From assembly GCF_025377685.1 (NCBI RefSeq), contig NZ_JACEHK010000017.1:186001-250000 (forward strand): a stretch of 64,000 nucleotides of DNA, in the 5' to 3' direction. The notes under the pieces are model-generated. The model did no database searches. It was not told where the DNA came from and saw only the letters and a list, made by a program, of their open reading frames with translations. Positions within the stretch are counted from its first letter, which is position 1, and each line of letters opens with the position of its first letter. Shown here one piece after another: positions 55,373 to 64,000 of this stretch. Position numbers and translations under genes: made by a program. Origin of the DNA: Anaerobacillus sp. CMMVII. Lineage in GTDB: Bacteria > Bacillota > Bacilli > Bacillales > Anaerobacillaceae.

Positions 55373-55830
55373 ACTATTTCGTAAACCAAGCTATTAGTGA
55401 CTTTTCAAATAATATTAACTTAGATCTAGAAAATGTTTACAAAATCTCCTTCTTCATGCCTTGATAATCACCTATTCCCCTAATACGATAAAGGTAGATA
55501 TTGGATGTTATTTCATTTTCATAACATTCTTCAAGTAAAATCCTCAACTCTCTTCTACTATTTATAATTCAGATTAATTCAGTGCCGTGAAATAAAAATG
55601 TAATATTTTTCAGCTTAATTTGTAGTTTATTGATGATATAATGATATTTGAGACGTTTGCTGTACAAATTTGTTTAATCCTGTAAAATAATGAATAATAA
55701 ATAGATTAATAGAATTTGTATGCAGAATGAACTAATTTAGAATGTATGGAGAATTCTCACCTCTTGAACCTAAAACTACATTCTACATTTTACATTCTAC
55801 ATTCGAGATTAACATAAGGAAGTGAAAGCC
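55373..55830. other. AT-rich leader region of ftsE
   Basis: About 460 bases without a supported gene. A -10-like TATAAT lies at 55637-55642 without a clear -35. A heptad-type palindrome lies at 55737-55805. Confidence 0.5.
55737..55805. repeat. Heptad-armed palindromic element, copy 6
   Basis: Left arm TTTAGAATGTATGGAGAAT; right arm ACATTCTACATTTTACATTCTACATT made of 7-base units. It lacks the TTCGAAG core. Confidence 0.6.
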
Positions 55831-56516
55831 ATGATCGATATGAAAGACGTATGGAAAACTTACCCGAATGGAGTCATGGCCATCAATGGTATTGATGTGT
55901 CCATTTCCAAGGGAGAATTTGTCTATGTTGTTGGCCCTAGTGGGGCAGGTAAATCAACTTTTATTAAATTAATGTATCGCGAGGAAAAACCTACAAAAGG
56001 AGTCGTTATTATTAATGGCTACAACTTAGGTCAAATAAAAGAAAAACGTATTCCAATGCTGCGTCGCAGTCTTGGAGTCGTATTCCAGGACTTTAAGCTA
56101 TTGCCAACCATGACTGTCTATGAAAATGTTGCTTTTGCACTTGAGGTAATCGAAGAAAGTCCATCAACAATCAAACGAAGTGTCATGAACGTATTAGATA
56201 TTGTTATGTTAAAAAACAAGGCGCGTTTTTACCCCATGAATTGTCAGGGGGAGAACAACAGCGTGTGGCAATTGCTAGAGCAATCGTTAATAACCCCGCC
56301 GTCTTGATTGCAGACGAGCCAACGGGGAATTTAGATCCCGATACATCTTGGGGCATTATGAAGATACTAGAGGAAATTAATAACAGAGGCACAACGATTG
56401 TTATGGCAACACATAACAAAGAAATTGTAAATACAATTCGAAAAAGAGTAATTGCGATAGAAGGCGGAAGAATTGCTCGTGATGAAGTAAGGGGGTTATA
56501 CGGTTATGAACGTTAG
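55831..56516 (+). CDS. ftsE: Cell division ABC ATPase FtsE, frameshifted
   Basis: ATG at 55831 follows AAGGAAGTG and gives [18 protein letters not shown]. Walker [10 protein letters not shown] and the Q-loop [10 protein letters not shown] are in the first frame. The signature [14 protein letters not shown], Walker [14 protein letters not shown] and ATHNKEIV are in the second. The switch is at a C4 run (56232-56235), where five C give a 228-residue protein like B. subtilis FtsE. An indel in a gene coupled to ftsX suggests a base-calling fault. It works with FtsX to control a wall hydrolase. Confidence 0.93.
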
Positions 56517-57399
56517 AACTCTCATTCGCCACGGTAAAGAAGCACTGAAAAACTTAGGTCGTAACGGTTGGATGACCTTCGCGTCAATTAGTGCAGTTGC
56601 GATCATGCTACTTATTGTAGGTGTGTTTCTTTTATTAATTTTAAATTTAAACCACTTTGCTACGTCAGTAGAAGAGGATGTAGAAGTAAGGGTATTTATT
56701 GACTTAACTGCAACCGAAGAGCAAAAAGATGAACTTCTTAAGAAAATTGAACGAATTACGAACGTCGATACAGTGACCTACTTACCGAAAGATGAGGGGT
56801 TAGAACAGTTCATTGAAAGTTTAGGTGAACAAGGGGCCATTTTCGAAACCTTACGATCGGAAAACCCTCTAAATGATGTGTTTGTTGTCAGAGCCTCGTT
56901 GCCACAGCAAACCGAAGAAGTCGCTTCAAAAATTGCACCCCTACCTTATGTAGAGGATGTTGGTTACGGCAAGGATGTTGTTGAGCAATTGTTCGCTTTT
57001 ACAGGGGTCGCCAGGCAAATTGGTCTTTTCCTTGTCATCGGCTTAATGTTTACAACTATGTTTTTAATTGCAAACACAATTAAATTGACGATCATTGCTA
57101 GAAAAAGAGAAATTAAAATTATGAAGCTTGTTGGAGCAACAAACGGCTTCATTCGATGGCCATTTTTCATCGAAGGACTCCTTTTAGGTATGATTGGTTC
57201 GTTGATTCCCGTTGCTATATTAGCGTTTGCCTATCAAAAAGTTTTTGATAGTTTTAGCCAACAACTAGAAGTAATGTTTATTGGATTACTTTCTCCAGAC
57301 CCGCTTGTCCTCCATGTAAGCTTAATCCTTGTTGGTATTGGAGCTTTCATCGGTATTTGGGGAAGTATGACGTCAGTTAGAAAGTTCTTAAAAGTTTAA
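56506..57399 (+). CDS. ftsX: Cell division ABC permease FtsX
   Basis: 297 residues with four membrane helices: one near 22-45 and three in the C-terminal half. The extracellular loop lies between helices 1 and 2. [21 protein letters not shown] is the FtsX signature. Its ATG lies within the last 11 bases of ftsE. With FtsE it transmits ATP hydrolysis to an extracellular peptidoglycan hydrolase, very likely the next gene. Confidence 0.95.
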   Translation: MNVRTLIRHGKEALKNLGRNGWMTFASISAVAIMLLIVGVFLLLILNLNHFATSVEEDVEVRVFIDLTATEEQKDELLKKIERITNVDTVTYLPKDEGLEQFIESLGEQGAIFETLRSENPLNDVFVVRASLPQQTEEVASKIAPLPYVEDVGYGKDVVEQLFAFTGVARQIGLFLVIGLMFTTMFLIANTIKLTIIARKREIKIMKLVGATNGFIRWPFFIEGLLLGMIGSLIPVAILAFAYQKVFDSFSQQLEVMFIGLLSPDPLVLHVSLILVGIGAFIGIWGSMTSVRKFLKV

Positions 57400-57462
57400 T
57401 AGAAAAAGACATCAACGGAAAATCACAGCAATAAGTTATATTTTTAAAGGGGGAAACCACCG

Positions 57463-58806
57463 ATGAAACGTAGACTATTTCTCGTCCTTTTAGTCTTCAC
57501 ACTAGCGTTTACAAGTTCATTGACAATGCTAGGGTCTGAAGAAGTAGAAGCGAATACTTCACTTCAAAATAAGATTAAATCGATTCAAGAAGAGCGATCA
57601 GATAATCAAAGTGAGTTAGAAAAAAAGGAACAGGAACTTAAAGCGCTAGAACTAGAAAAGAAGAAGCTTCAGGATGAAATTCGCGTTGTCGACAATCAAA
57701 CGACAGCGACAAACCAAAAAATTCGTGAAAAAGATCAAGAAATTGAAAGTACAAAAGAAAGAATTGAAGAATTATTAGCAGAAATCCAATTGTTAGAAGA
57801 GCGAATTGCAGAGCGAGATGAATTATTGAAAAATCGCGTTCGTTCGATGTATAAAAATGGAGGCTCTGTCAACTACTTAGAGGTTATTCTTGGTGCGCGC
57901 AGTTTTGGAGATCTTGTTAATCGTATCTCTGCACTTAGCACGATCGCACAACAAGACCGGAATATTTTAGAAATCCATCACACTGAAAAAATGATGGTTG
58001 AAGAAGCAAAACTTGAGATGGAACAAGCGTTAGAGGCGCTAGAAACTCAGTTAGCTGAACTAGAGACGCTAAAAGAGGAATTAGAAAAGCAACGTAAAGA
58101 GAAAGATCGCCTGATGGGGAAAATGGAACAGCAAGAAAAAGAAATGCATGCCGAACTAGGTGAACTAGAAGAAGCTGATGAAATTCTTAAAGCCCAAGAA
58201 AGAGCGATGAAAGTAGAGCTTGAGGCATGGAAGCAACGTCAAAAAGAGCTAGAAGAAGAACGAAAACGTCAGGAAGCTGAACGTCAGCGACAGGAAGCTG
58301 AACGAAAGCGTCAAGAAGAAGTATCAAGAAGTAATGGCGGTGGCAGTCAGCAAACTACGACACCACCTCCAGCTAACACCACTCCAGTTGTCACAGGAGA
58401 AGGGCAATTTATGCGACCAACGACAGGAACAATTACATCTCCATACGGTTTCCGATGGGGGAAAATGCACCATGGAATTGATATTGGAAAAAATGGACGG
58501 ACAGGAGATGTCCATGTAGTCGCAGTTGAGGCTGGAACGGTTATTCGTTCATATTATTCACCAAGTTACGGGAATACTGTTATGATCTCGCATAACGTAA
58601 ACGGTCAAGTAATAACGACACTATACGCTCACTTGGAAAATCGTTTTGTCTCGGATGGTCAGCGTGTAAGCAAAGGCCAACTACTAGGTTATATGGGTAA
58701 TACAGGACAATCGTTTGGAGCGCATTTACACTTCGAAGTCCATGAAGGTCCATGGAATGGTGCAAAGTCTAACTCTGTAGATCCACTTCGTTATATTCCA
58801 AGATAG
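57463..58806 (+). CDS. Coiled-coil M23 peptidoglycan hydrolase (EnvC/PcsB-like partner of FtsEX)
   Basis: 447 residues: signal peptide (1-30), a long coiled coil (about 33-290, with repeated KRQEAERQRQEAE), a Gly/Ser/Thr/Pro-rich linker and a C-terminal M23 domain with intact zinc ligands, HHGIDIG (about 336-342) and HLHFEVH (about 421-427). The architecture is that of EnvC-type hydrolases activated by FtsEX. B. subtilis FtsEX instead uses CwlO, which ends in an NlpC/P60 domain. AAAGGGGGA precedes the ATG; the gene follows ftsX by 63 bases. Confidence 0.88.
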   Translation: MKRRLFLVLLVFTLAFTSSLTMLGSEEVEANTSLQNKIKSIQEERSDNQSELEKKEQELKALELEKKKLQDEIRVVDNQTTATNQKIREKDQEIESTKERIEELLAEIQLLEERIAERDELLKNRVRSMYKNGGSVNYLEVILGARSFGDLVNRISALSTIAQQDRNILEIHHTEKMMVEEAKLEMEQALEALETQLAELETLKEELEKQRKEKDRLMGKMEQQEKEMHAELGELEEADEILKAQERAMKVELEAWKQRQKELEEERKRQEAERQRQEAERKRQEEVSRSNGGGSQQTTTPPPANTTPVVTGEGQFMRPTTGTITSPYGFRWGKMHHGIDIGKNGRTGDVHVVAVEAGTVIRSYYSPSYGNTVMISHNVNGQVITTLYAHLENRFVSDGQRVSKGQLLGYMGNTGQSFGAHLHFEVHEGPWNGAKSNSVDPLRYIPR

Positions 58807-58827
58807 TTTTATTTGATAATTATAAAA

Positions 58828-58915
58828 GTTTAGTGTAGAGTTTAAAGAGTAAAGTTTAGAGTTTTCCCGAGGTACTTCGTATAATTAATTCTTTATTTTA
58901 CATTCTACATTTAGA
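58828..58915. repeat. Heptad-armed palindromic element, copy 7
   Basis: Left arm GTTTAGT-GTAGAGT-TTAAAGA-GTAAAGT-TTAGAGT; core GGTACTTCGTAT; right arm TTTTACATTCTACATTT. Less symmetrical than the others. Confidence 0.65.
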
Positions 58916-58942
58916 TAGCTCGTCATATACTATTGTTGATAG

Positions 58943-58980
58943 AAAGGCATTGCATCATGAACATTGATGTAATGCCTTTT
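58943..58980 (+). terminator. Terminator before ctpB
   Basis: AAAGGCATTGCATCA / TGATGTAATGCCTTTT with a short loop. Confidence 0.85.
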
Positions 58981-59002
58981 CCGTAAAAAATGAGGTGAAA
59001 AT

Positions 59003-60469
59003 ATGTACATTAATCGAAAAGTCGTAGCATTCTTTATTATCGTAGCATTATTAGTAGGTGCAGGTGGAACATATGCGGCTATGACAGTGTTCGACGTTAG
59101 TGCCCCAAAGCTAGTAAAAACAGAAACCCAAAAGCAAGACCCTGAGGCGCCAGCTCCTGAGCCAGCATTGGATGATGTCTTAGAGAAGTTTGCTAAGGCC
59201 TATCAAATTATTAACCAGAGTTACGTAGAAGAAGTTGAAGGACAAAAGCTTTTAGAAGGTGCTATTCAAGGAATGCTTGAAACGTTAAATGACCCATATT
59301 CCGTGTATATGGATCAAAGAACAGCGAAGCAATTTATGGACTCATTAGATTCTCATTTTCAAGGAATTGGTGCAGAAGTGAGTATGACAAACGGAAAAGT
59401 AACGATTGTGGCTCCATTCCGTGATTCTCCTGCTGAAAAGGCAGGGTTAAGGCCGAATGATCAAATTATCCGAATTGATGGTGAAGGTATCGAAGGTTTA
59501 TCGTTACATGAAGCAGTTCTGAAAATTCGTGGTGAAAAAGGAACCGTGGTCAATCTAACTATTGAAAGACCTGGTGTATCTGAGCCAATCGAATTAGCCG
59601 TAACGAGAGACGATATTCCGATTGAAACGATCAGAACAAGTTTAATTGAACGAAATGGGCAAAAGATCGCCTTAATTGAAATAACATCATTCTCTGAAGG
59701 AACAGCACAAGATTTTGCTGAAGCTTTGGAGGAATATGAGAAGCAAGGAATTACTGGCTTAATTATTGATGTACGTGGTAACCCGGGCGGATATTTAAGA
59801 AGCGTCCAAGAAATCGGACACTTACTTGTCCCTGAAGGAGAGCCAATTGTCCAAATTGAAGGTCGAAATGGCAAACGTGAACGCTACATCTCTACTTTAA
59901 AGCAAGAAAAGGACTACCCAATTATCACATTGATTAACAAAGGTAGTGCTTCCGCCTCTGAAATTTTAGCTGCAGCTTTAAAGGAAGCCGGCGGACACGA
60001 TGTGGTTGGTGAAACAACATTTGGGAAAGGTACGGTTCAACAAGCACTACAAATGGGTGATGGTAGTGAAATTAAGCTAACTTTATATCGCTGGTTAACA
60101 TCTAGCGGTAACAACATCAATGAAGTTGGTGTTGAGCCTACAATTCCAGTAAAACAACCAGACTTTTTCTATGTGGCTCCAATCAATGTTGAAGAGACAT
60201 TAAAATATGACATGATGGGCGAGCAAATAAAAAATGCTCAAATTATGTTAAAGGGACTTGGGCTTGAGCCAGGACGTGTAGATGGTTACTTTGGCGAACA
60301 AACAAAAAATGCAGTTACTGCATTCCAACGCACAAACGATCTTCCGGCTACTGGAGAGATTGATGAAAAAACCGCTCAAACACTTCAAGAGAAGATCATC
60401 GAAGCAGTTCGAGACAAAGAAAATGATAACCAGTTAAATACTGCGATAGAATTAATTTTACAACGGTAA
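59003..60469 (+). CDS. ctpB: Carboxy-terminal processing protease CtpB
   Basis: 488 residues. Membrane anchor (8-28), PDZ domain (about 105-190), S41 protease domain with the catalytic Ser in NKGSASASE (about 315) and Lys in TFGKGTVQQ (about 340), and a C-terminal peptidoglycan-binding repeat (about 400-465). In B. subtilis CtpB cleaves SpoIVFA to trigger pro-sigma-K processing. ATGAGGTG precedes the ATG. minJ follows, as in B. subtilis. Confidence 0.95.
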   Translation: MYINRKVVAFFIIVALLVGAGGTYAAMTVFDVSAPKLVKTETQKQDPEAPAPEPALDDVLEKFAKAYQIINQSYVEEVEGQKLLEGAIQGMLETLNDPYSVYMDQRTAKQFMDSLDSHFQGIGAEVSMTNGKVTIVAPFRDSPAEKAGLRPNDQIIRIDGEGIEGLSLHEAVLKIRGEKGTVVNLTIERPGVSEPIELAVTRDDIPIETIRTSLIERNGQKIALIEITSFSEGTAQDFAEALEEYEKQGITGLIIDVRGNPGGYLRSVQEIGHLLVPEGEPIVQIEGRNGKRERYISTLKQEKDYPIITLINKGSASASEILAAALKEAGGHDVVGETTFGKGTVQQALQMGDGSEIKLTLYRWLTSSGNNINEVGVEPTIPVKQPDFFYVAPINVEETLKYDMMGEQIKNAQIMLKGLGLEPGRVDGYFGEQTKNAVTAFQRTNDLPATGEIDEKTAQTLQEKIIEAVRDKENDNQLNTAIELILQR

Positions 60470-60479
60470 TATTGATTAG

Positions 60480-60522
60480 ACTGAGCTCAAGGGGGCAGAC
60501 CTCATTGAGCTCAGTTTTTTTG
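60480..60522 (+). terminator. Terminator after ctpB
   Basis: ACTGAGCTCA / TGAGCTCAGT stem around a 16-base loop, then seven T. Confidence 0.9.
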
Positions 60523-60623
60523 TAATGCTCAGGCTTTGTTAAATTCTGAAAAAATAAATGTAATTTTCAGCCAAAGTAGTTATAATGAAGGTAAGTATTT
60601 ATTAAGGGAAGGGTGCTGAAAAA

Positions 60624-61817
60624 ATGGACATGTCAGTAGTTGCCATGGAACTATTAAAGGGAATAGGCTTCTTTTTTTTACATCCGCTGTTTTACATCCT
60701 TCTGCTATTTAGCTTTTATTTAGGCTACAAGCGCGTGCAGCGAGAACGTAATAACTTCCATACTCGTGTGTATGATGTTGTCGATGATATCTTGGTACCG
60801 CTGTTCCCGGGCTTATTAGCTGGTTTCGTACTCTCAATCTTAGTCATTGGAATCGGAATAGCTATTCCAATCGGGGTTATTGCTTTATACGCACTTGTCT
60901 ATGGGGCAATTTTAATAACTGGACAAGCTCGCTGGCTCTCCTCTGCATATTCAGGTGGGTTAACACTTCTCATTGCTCTTGTTCTTCCAGAATTTGAAAC
61001 AGGCCTCCTAGTGATCGATCGTTGGATAACGGAAATACATACTGCCGAGTTAAGTGGACTAGCTTTATTAACTAGCTTCCTCTTAATCGTTGAAGGATTA
61101 TTAATTTTAAAAAATGGTTCCAAGAAAACATCACCTACATTACTAAATAGTAAACGTGGGAAAGTAGTTGGTGCCCATGAGGCCGGGAGAGTTTGGATTT
61201 TACCGATCTTCTTCTTACTTCCTGCGGGACCGTTATTTCCGACAGAATATTGGCCATTATTAAACCTTGAGCTTTCGCAAATAGGATTAATGGCCGTACC
61301 TTTTGCCATTGGCTTTCAGCAAGTGATTCGCAGTACACTTCCTGTTCATGCTATTATAAGCAATGGGAAACGAGTGCTACTTGTTGCAACCATAGTCTTA
61401 GCTTTGAGTATACTTAGCTTATATCTACCGATTTTCATTCCATTTGTTGCGCTTACTGCCATTATTGGAAGGCAAATAGTAGCAACGCTTCTAAAGATGT
61501 CCGAAGAAAAACAAGCAAATTTTTATACTCAAAAAGAAACTGGCCTTGTCATTCTGGGTGTGCTCCCGCATTCTCCTGCAGAAAAAATGAATGTAAAAAT
61601 CGGCGAGATTGTTACGAAGGTAAATGGCGTACGTATTCGATCAGCTCAACAATTTTATGAGGCTCTGCAACTTAAATCCGCCTTCTGTAAGCTTGAGGTC
61701 ATTGATGAAAACGGGGAATTACGTTTTGCGCAAACTGCCTTATACGATGGTGAACATCACCAAGTTGGCTTACTTTTTGTTGGCGAGGAGTCTCAGTTTG
61801 AAGATAAGGTCATGTAA
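60624..61817 (+). CDS. minJ: Division-site protein MinJ (PDZ, polytopic)
   Basis: 397 residues, the same length as B. subtilis MinJ. About eight membrane helices (15-285) are followed by a cytoplasmic PDZ domain (about 300-385; GLVILGVLPHSPAEKMNV, KIGEIVTKVNGVRI). MinJ bridges DivIVA and MinD to place the Min system at poles and septa. AGGGAAGGG precedes the ATG. Confidence 0.93.
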   Translation: MDMSVVAMELLKGIGFFFLHPLFYILLLFSFYLGYKRVQRERNNFHTRVYDVVDDILVPLFPGLLAGFVLSILVIGIGIAIPIGVIALYALVYGAILITGQARWLSSAYSGGLTLLIALVLPEFETGLLVIDRWITEIHTAELSGLALLTSFLLIVEGLLILKNGSKKTSPTLLNSKRGKVVGAHEAGRVWILPIFFLLPAGPLFPTEYWPLLNLELSQIGLMAVPFAIGFQQVIRSTLPVHAIISNGKRVLLVATIVLALSILSLYLPIFIPFVALTAIIGRQIVATLLKMSEEKQANFYTQKETGLVILGVLPHSPAEKMNVKIGEIVTKVNGVRIRSAQQFYEALQLKSAFCKLEVIDENGELRFAQTALYDGEHHQVGLLFVGEESQFEDKVM

Positions 61818-61857
61818 ACTACGCTCGTAATTAATGTTGGAAGGAGCAAAAATCAAA

Positions 61858-62082
61858 ATGCTCACTATACTTTTAGCGCTTACTCTCCCATTTATCATGA
61901 TGCTCTTTTTCACAAGAGTATCTTACAGCAAGATTGGGGCGCTTATGGTAACGTTAATGATTGTTATTTTTGCGTTTGATGGCTTACATCAGTCATGGCC
62001 AGTCATAATTACTGGTGCAATATCAATCGTGGTCGGCTACATAGTCTCACTACGCATTCAAAGGAAAAATAAAGGTGTTTAA
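61858..62082 (+). CDS. csbA: Small membrane protein CsbA
   Basis: 74 residues with two or three membrane helices, starting MLTILLALTLPFIMMLFFTR. The ATG at 61858 is 11 bases after AAGGAG. An upstream TTG (61834) overlaps that site. In B. subtilis csbA, a sigma-B controlled gene of unknown function, lies close to minJ and before uvrB. I do not see a sigma-B promoter. Confidence 0.8.
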   Translation: MLTILLALTLPFIMMLFFTRVSYSKIGALMVTLMIVIFAFDGLHQSWPVIITGAISIVVGYIVSLRIQRKNKGV

Positions 62083-62121
62083 AGAAGGAACTGAGTTTAA
62101 GTAAACTCAGTTCCTTCTTTG
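62081..62121. terminator. Bidirectional terminator between csbA and the cytochrome gene
   Basis: AAAGAAGGAACTGAGTTTA / TAAACTCAGTTCCTTCTTT: 19-bp perfect stem, 3-base loop, A run upstream and T run downstream. Confidence 0.95.
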
Positions 62122-62156
62122 CGTATTAAAGGGTTGTTTAACAACAACAAACATCC

Positions 62157-63623
62157 TTATTTCATCTGTGATAGCCAGTCTGCGATCAATGTAGCTTCTT
62201 CTTGAGAAGCTAAACCGCCAGGCATGGAACCTTTTCCATGGATGATGATATGCTCAATTTCCTCTTTTGTTAGTCTGCTGCCTACTGTATCGAGACTAGG
62301 ACCAGATGCACCTGTTAGATCAGCGCCATGACAAGCAAGGCATGATTTACCATAAGACTCCATAGCTTGAGCAGTCGCCTCATCTGTAGCTTGACCAACA
62401 TCTACTTCAGTTTTGGGAACACCTACAGCAGAATAAGGAACAAATTGCAGTTCGTGAGGCGTTCCATGAGCAGGTATTTCATTAATTAGACTTCCATCTT
62501 CGGTATTCCAGATCTGTATGCCACTTAGTGTAGATCCACCTAACTCATATGGATAACGACTAGGGTCCATCCCATGGTTAAGGGTCCATAATTGTTTGCC
62601 GTCTGGACTTACGCCGGTATGAGCAGGAATCGTTTTTCCAGTCACATTCCAGGCCTGTTCATAGCTATCAGTTGCATATTTAAAAATTTGATCGCCATAT
62701 GTCGTAAAATAAACAAATTTACCGTCAGGGCTAAAAGATAGGTGAATTGGGGACTGTTCAGTTTCAATCTTATGAACAACCTCCAGTGTTTCAACGTCAA
62801 TGACAGGCACAATATTTTCATTCATAACAGCTGCCCACGCTTGCTTACCATCAGGAGTTAAGTTTACACCGTGAACCATACCACCGAAAGTAAGCTCTTT
62901 GACAACCTCATGAGTTTTCCAATCAATTGCAAAAACCTTTCCGCCTTCATGAACAGAAACAAATAGGTAGGGTGAGTCAATAACTTCTCCATCCCAATAC
63001 ATCGTTGGTGAAATATAATCATTTCCCATTCCTGTTGTAATATCTTTGATCTTTTCTTGAGTCGTCGTATCAATAACTGAAACAGTATCAGCGTATTGAT
63101 TTGCGACATAAAGATACCTATCATCAGGAGTTAAAGCAGCGTGGTGTCCACCTAACCCAGCTTCTGAACGCCATAGCTCCTTGAATGTTTTTGGGTCATA
63201 GGCAATAACTTCTGAAGGCTTGTCATATTCGTACCAGTTGACAGTGTATAAAACACTGAAATCTTTAGGGAAAACCATTGCATGAACATCATGTAAATTT
63301 GGATAATAGGGTTGGGTGCGCTCTAGCTTTGGTCCCTCAACCTCGATCTGAGATACCAATTTATGATATTTAGCATCTGCAACCCAGATTTTGTTACTAT
63401 CGCCTCCGCCTATAAACGCCAGTCCATCGCTACCTAGTCTTCCTCCTGCCAACCGTAGAGCTAACTCATCATCTGTTTCTTCCTTCTCTTGAGTAGCTGC
63501 TTTTTCTTCAGTTGCTTTTTCTTTCGCCTCATCTTGATTGTCATTACAGCCACCAATAATAGTTGTAAAAACGATAAATATAATTGAAATCAAGAAGAAC
63601 TTTGCTTTCTGCAAACCATTCAC
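62157..63623 (-). CDS. YVTN beta-propeller and cytochrome c lipoprotein
   Basis: 488 residues. Lipobox IGGC (Cys26), a charged linker (27-50), a seven-bladed YVTN/NirS-like propeller (about 55-405) with repeated LTPDGK/FSPDGK and VIDTTT/VIDVET turns, and a C-terminal class I cytochrome c with CLACH (about 427-431) and GSMPGG. The heme d1 ligands of cytochrome cd1 cannot be judged from sequence alone. It is exposed outside the membrane. The mono-heme domain resembles the CccB pair. A redox sensor or alternative electron carrier is plausible. It converges with csbA. Confidence 0.85.
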   Translation of the reverse strand: MNGLQKAKFFLISIIFIVFTTIIGGCNDNQDEAKEKATEEKAATQEKEETDDELALRLAGGRLGSDGLAFIGGGDSNKIWVADAKYHKLVSQIEVEGPKLERTQPYYPNLHDVHAMVFPKDFSVLYTVNWYEYDKPSEVIAYDPKTFKELWRSEAGLGGHHAALTPDDRYLYVANQYADTVSVIDTTTQEKIKDITTGMGNDYISPTMYWDGEVIDSPYLFVSVHEGGKVFAIDWKTHEVVKELTFGGMVHGVNLTPDGKQAWAAVMNENIVPVIDVETLEVVHKIETEQSPIHLSFSPDGKFVYFTTYGDQIFKYATDSYEQAWNVTGKTIPAHTGVSPDGKQLWTLNHGMDPSRYPYELGGSTLSGIQIWNTEDGSLINEIPAHGTPHELQFVPYSAVGVPKTEVDVGQATDEATAQAMESYGKSCLACHGADLTGASGPSLDTVGSRLTKEEIEHIIIHGKGSMPGGLASQEEATLIADWLSQMK

Positions 63624-63934
63624 TCCATTTCTACTTCTTATTTAACAATGATATTTTTTGGGAAACTAAACGTTATTATTCAACGAGCAAAAATCTGTAA
63701 GATAAAAACACTAGTTTTTGATTGCACTTAGCTCTTTTTGTTGGGGAGGTTTGCCAGAGGCAGATGCTAGAATAAAGTTGATAAATAAGTCAATAATCCG
63801 CGATAATAACCAGCAAAAAATGAATTAATAGCTTAACAAAGCTATTTACCTAGTAACAAATGGTGGTAAAATAAGGGATATATGTAATTTGATGTTAATG
63901 AAAACTAAATGGAATTAAAGAGGAGAGGTTCTAA
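63624..63934. other. Intergenic region at the right end
   Basis: About 310 bases with no gene supported. It must hold the promoter of the cytochrome gene (minus strand) and of the next gene (plus strand). Confidence 0.5.
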
Positions 63935-64000
63935 ATGAATGGTCGAAGTGAAATTGCCACCATTTTATGATGGGAGCTGCTTGGAGAGCTTTAAAGCTAA
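63935..64000 (+). CDS. Start of an unidentified gene, cut by the window edge
   Basis: ATG after a strong AGAGGAGAGG. The frame MNGRSEIATIL stops at 63970. One extra base near 63960 would continue as HFMMGAAWRALKL to the edge, which looks more like a protein. It is either a very short peptide or another frameshifted gene. Confidence 0.3.

Noticed and set aside
1-64000. tRNA or rRNA genes
   Set aside because: I looked for tRNA-like cloverleaf sequences with CCA ends and rRNA signatures and saw none.

Overview
The window is a chromosomal segment of a low-GC, endospore-forming, motile member of the Bacillaceae. It carries spoIID, spoIIQ, spoIIID, mbl, flhO/flhP, fabZ, yvyE, degS/degU, comFA/comFC, the flgM-flgK-flgL-fliW-csrA-hag-flaG-fliD-fliS-fliT late flagellar cluster, hpf, secA, prfB, ftsE/ftsX, ctpB, minJ and csbA. 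Apart from accessory insertions the order is that of Bacillus subtilis. The many small c-type cytochrome lipoproteins and sodium-coupled symporters would fit an alkaliphilic relative (Alkalihalobacillus or Anaerobacillus type). That placement is an inference; there is no rRNA gene here to test it.

Layout. 1-2.8 kb: a PucR-type regulator divergent from an alanine:cation symporter, each with a perfect cre box. 2.9-5.0 kb: spoIID and spoIIQ with sigma-E and sigma-F/G type promoters. 5.2-9.4 kb: a two-subunit sodium:solute symporter operon ending in a cNMP/CBS/DUF294 signalling protein. 9.4-10.6 kb: a 21-bp tandem array and a NERD-domain gene. 10.8-15.1 kb: spoIIID, mbl, flhO, flhP, an EpuA-like gene and fabZ. 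15.2-19.2 kb: yvyE, degS, degU and a DegV protein. 19.5-28.5 kb: competence genes comFA/comFC, then the sigma-D flagellar operon with the FliW/CsrA/Hag homeostasis switch. 28.6-33.8 kb: an AT-rich insertion holding a very large multidomain glycosyltransferase/nucleotidyltransferase/kinase gene, a flagellin 3' scar, and radC and transposase remnants. 33.9-37.1 kb: flaG, fliD, fliS, fliT. 37.2-47.3 kb: an accessory block with a broken secY copy, a REP/RAYT element set, a GH13 amylase, ssbB with a catalytically dead RAYT relative, a C39-like pseudopeptidase and asparagine synthetase. 47.5-63.6 kb: csp, hpf, secA, prfB (programmed frameshift), a YitT protein, two cytochrome c lipoproteins, ftsEX with an M23 hydrolase, ctpB, minJ, csbA, and a beta-propeller/cytochrome c lipoprotein.

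Two features run through the window. First, at least nine genes are broken by what looks like exactly one missing base in a homopolymer run (pucR, NERD gene, yvyE, comFA, the giant glycosyltransferase, radC remnant, flaG, secY copy, ftsE). All are in the same direction, so a sequencing or assembly artefact is the likeliest cause for most of them. The prfB shift is different and genuine. Second, the intergenic spaces are full of dispersed elements: heptad-armed palindromes with a TTCGAAG core, a ~190-bp MITE-like pair, GGTGTCTGACACC REP palindromes near a RAYT transposase, two copies of a GTCTAGCTCCA repeat, and two tandem arrays (21 bp and 50 bp).

The strongest candidate for an undescribed system is the ~1,299-residue GT2-TPR-nucleotidyltransferase-(NDP-kinase-like)-kinase-fold polypeptide directly downstream of hag, which I infer to be a flagellin-modifying machine. 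Next is the small operon pairing a RAYT-derived protein that has lost all catalytic residues with an SsbB-type single-stranded-DNA-binding protein.
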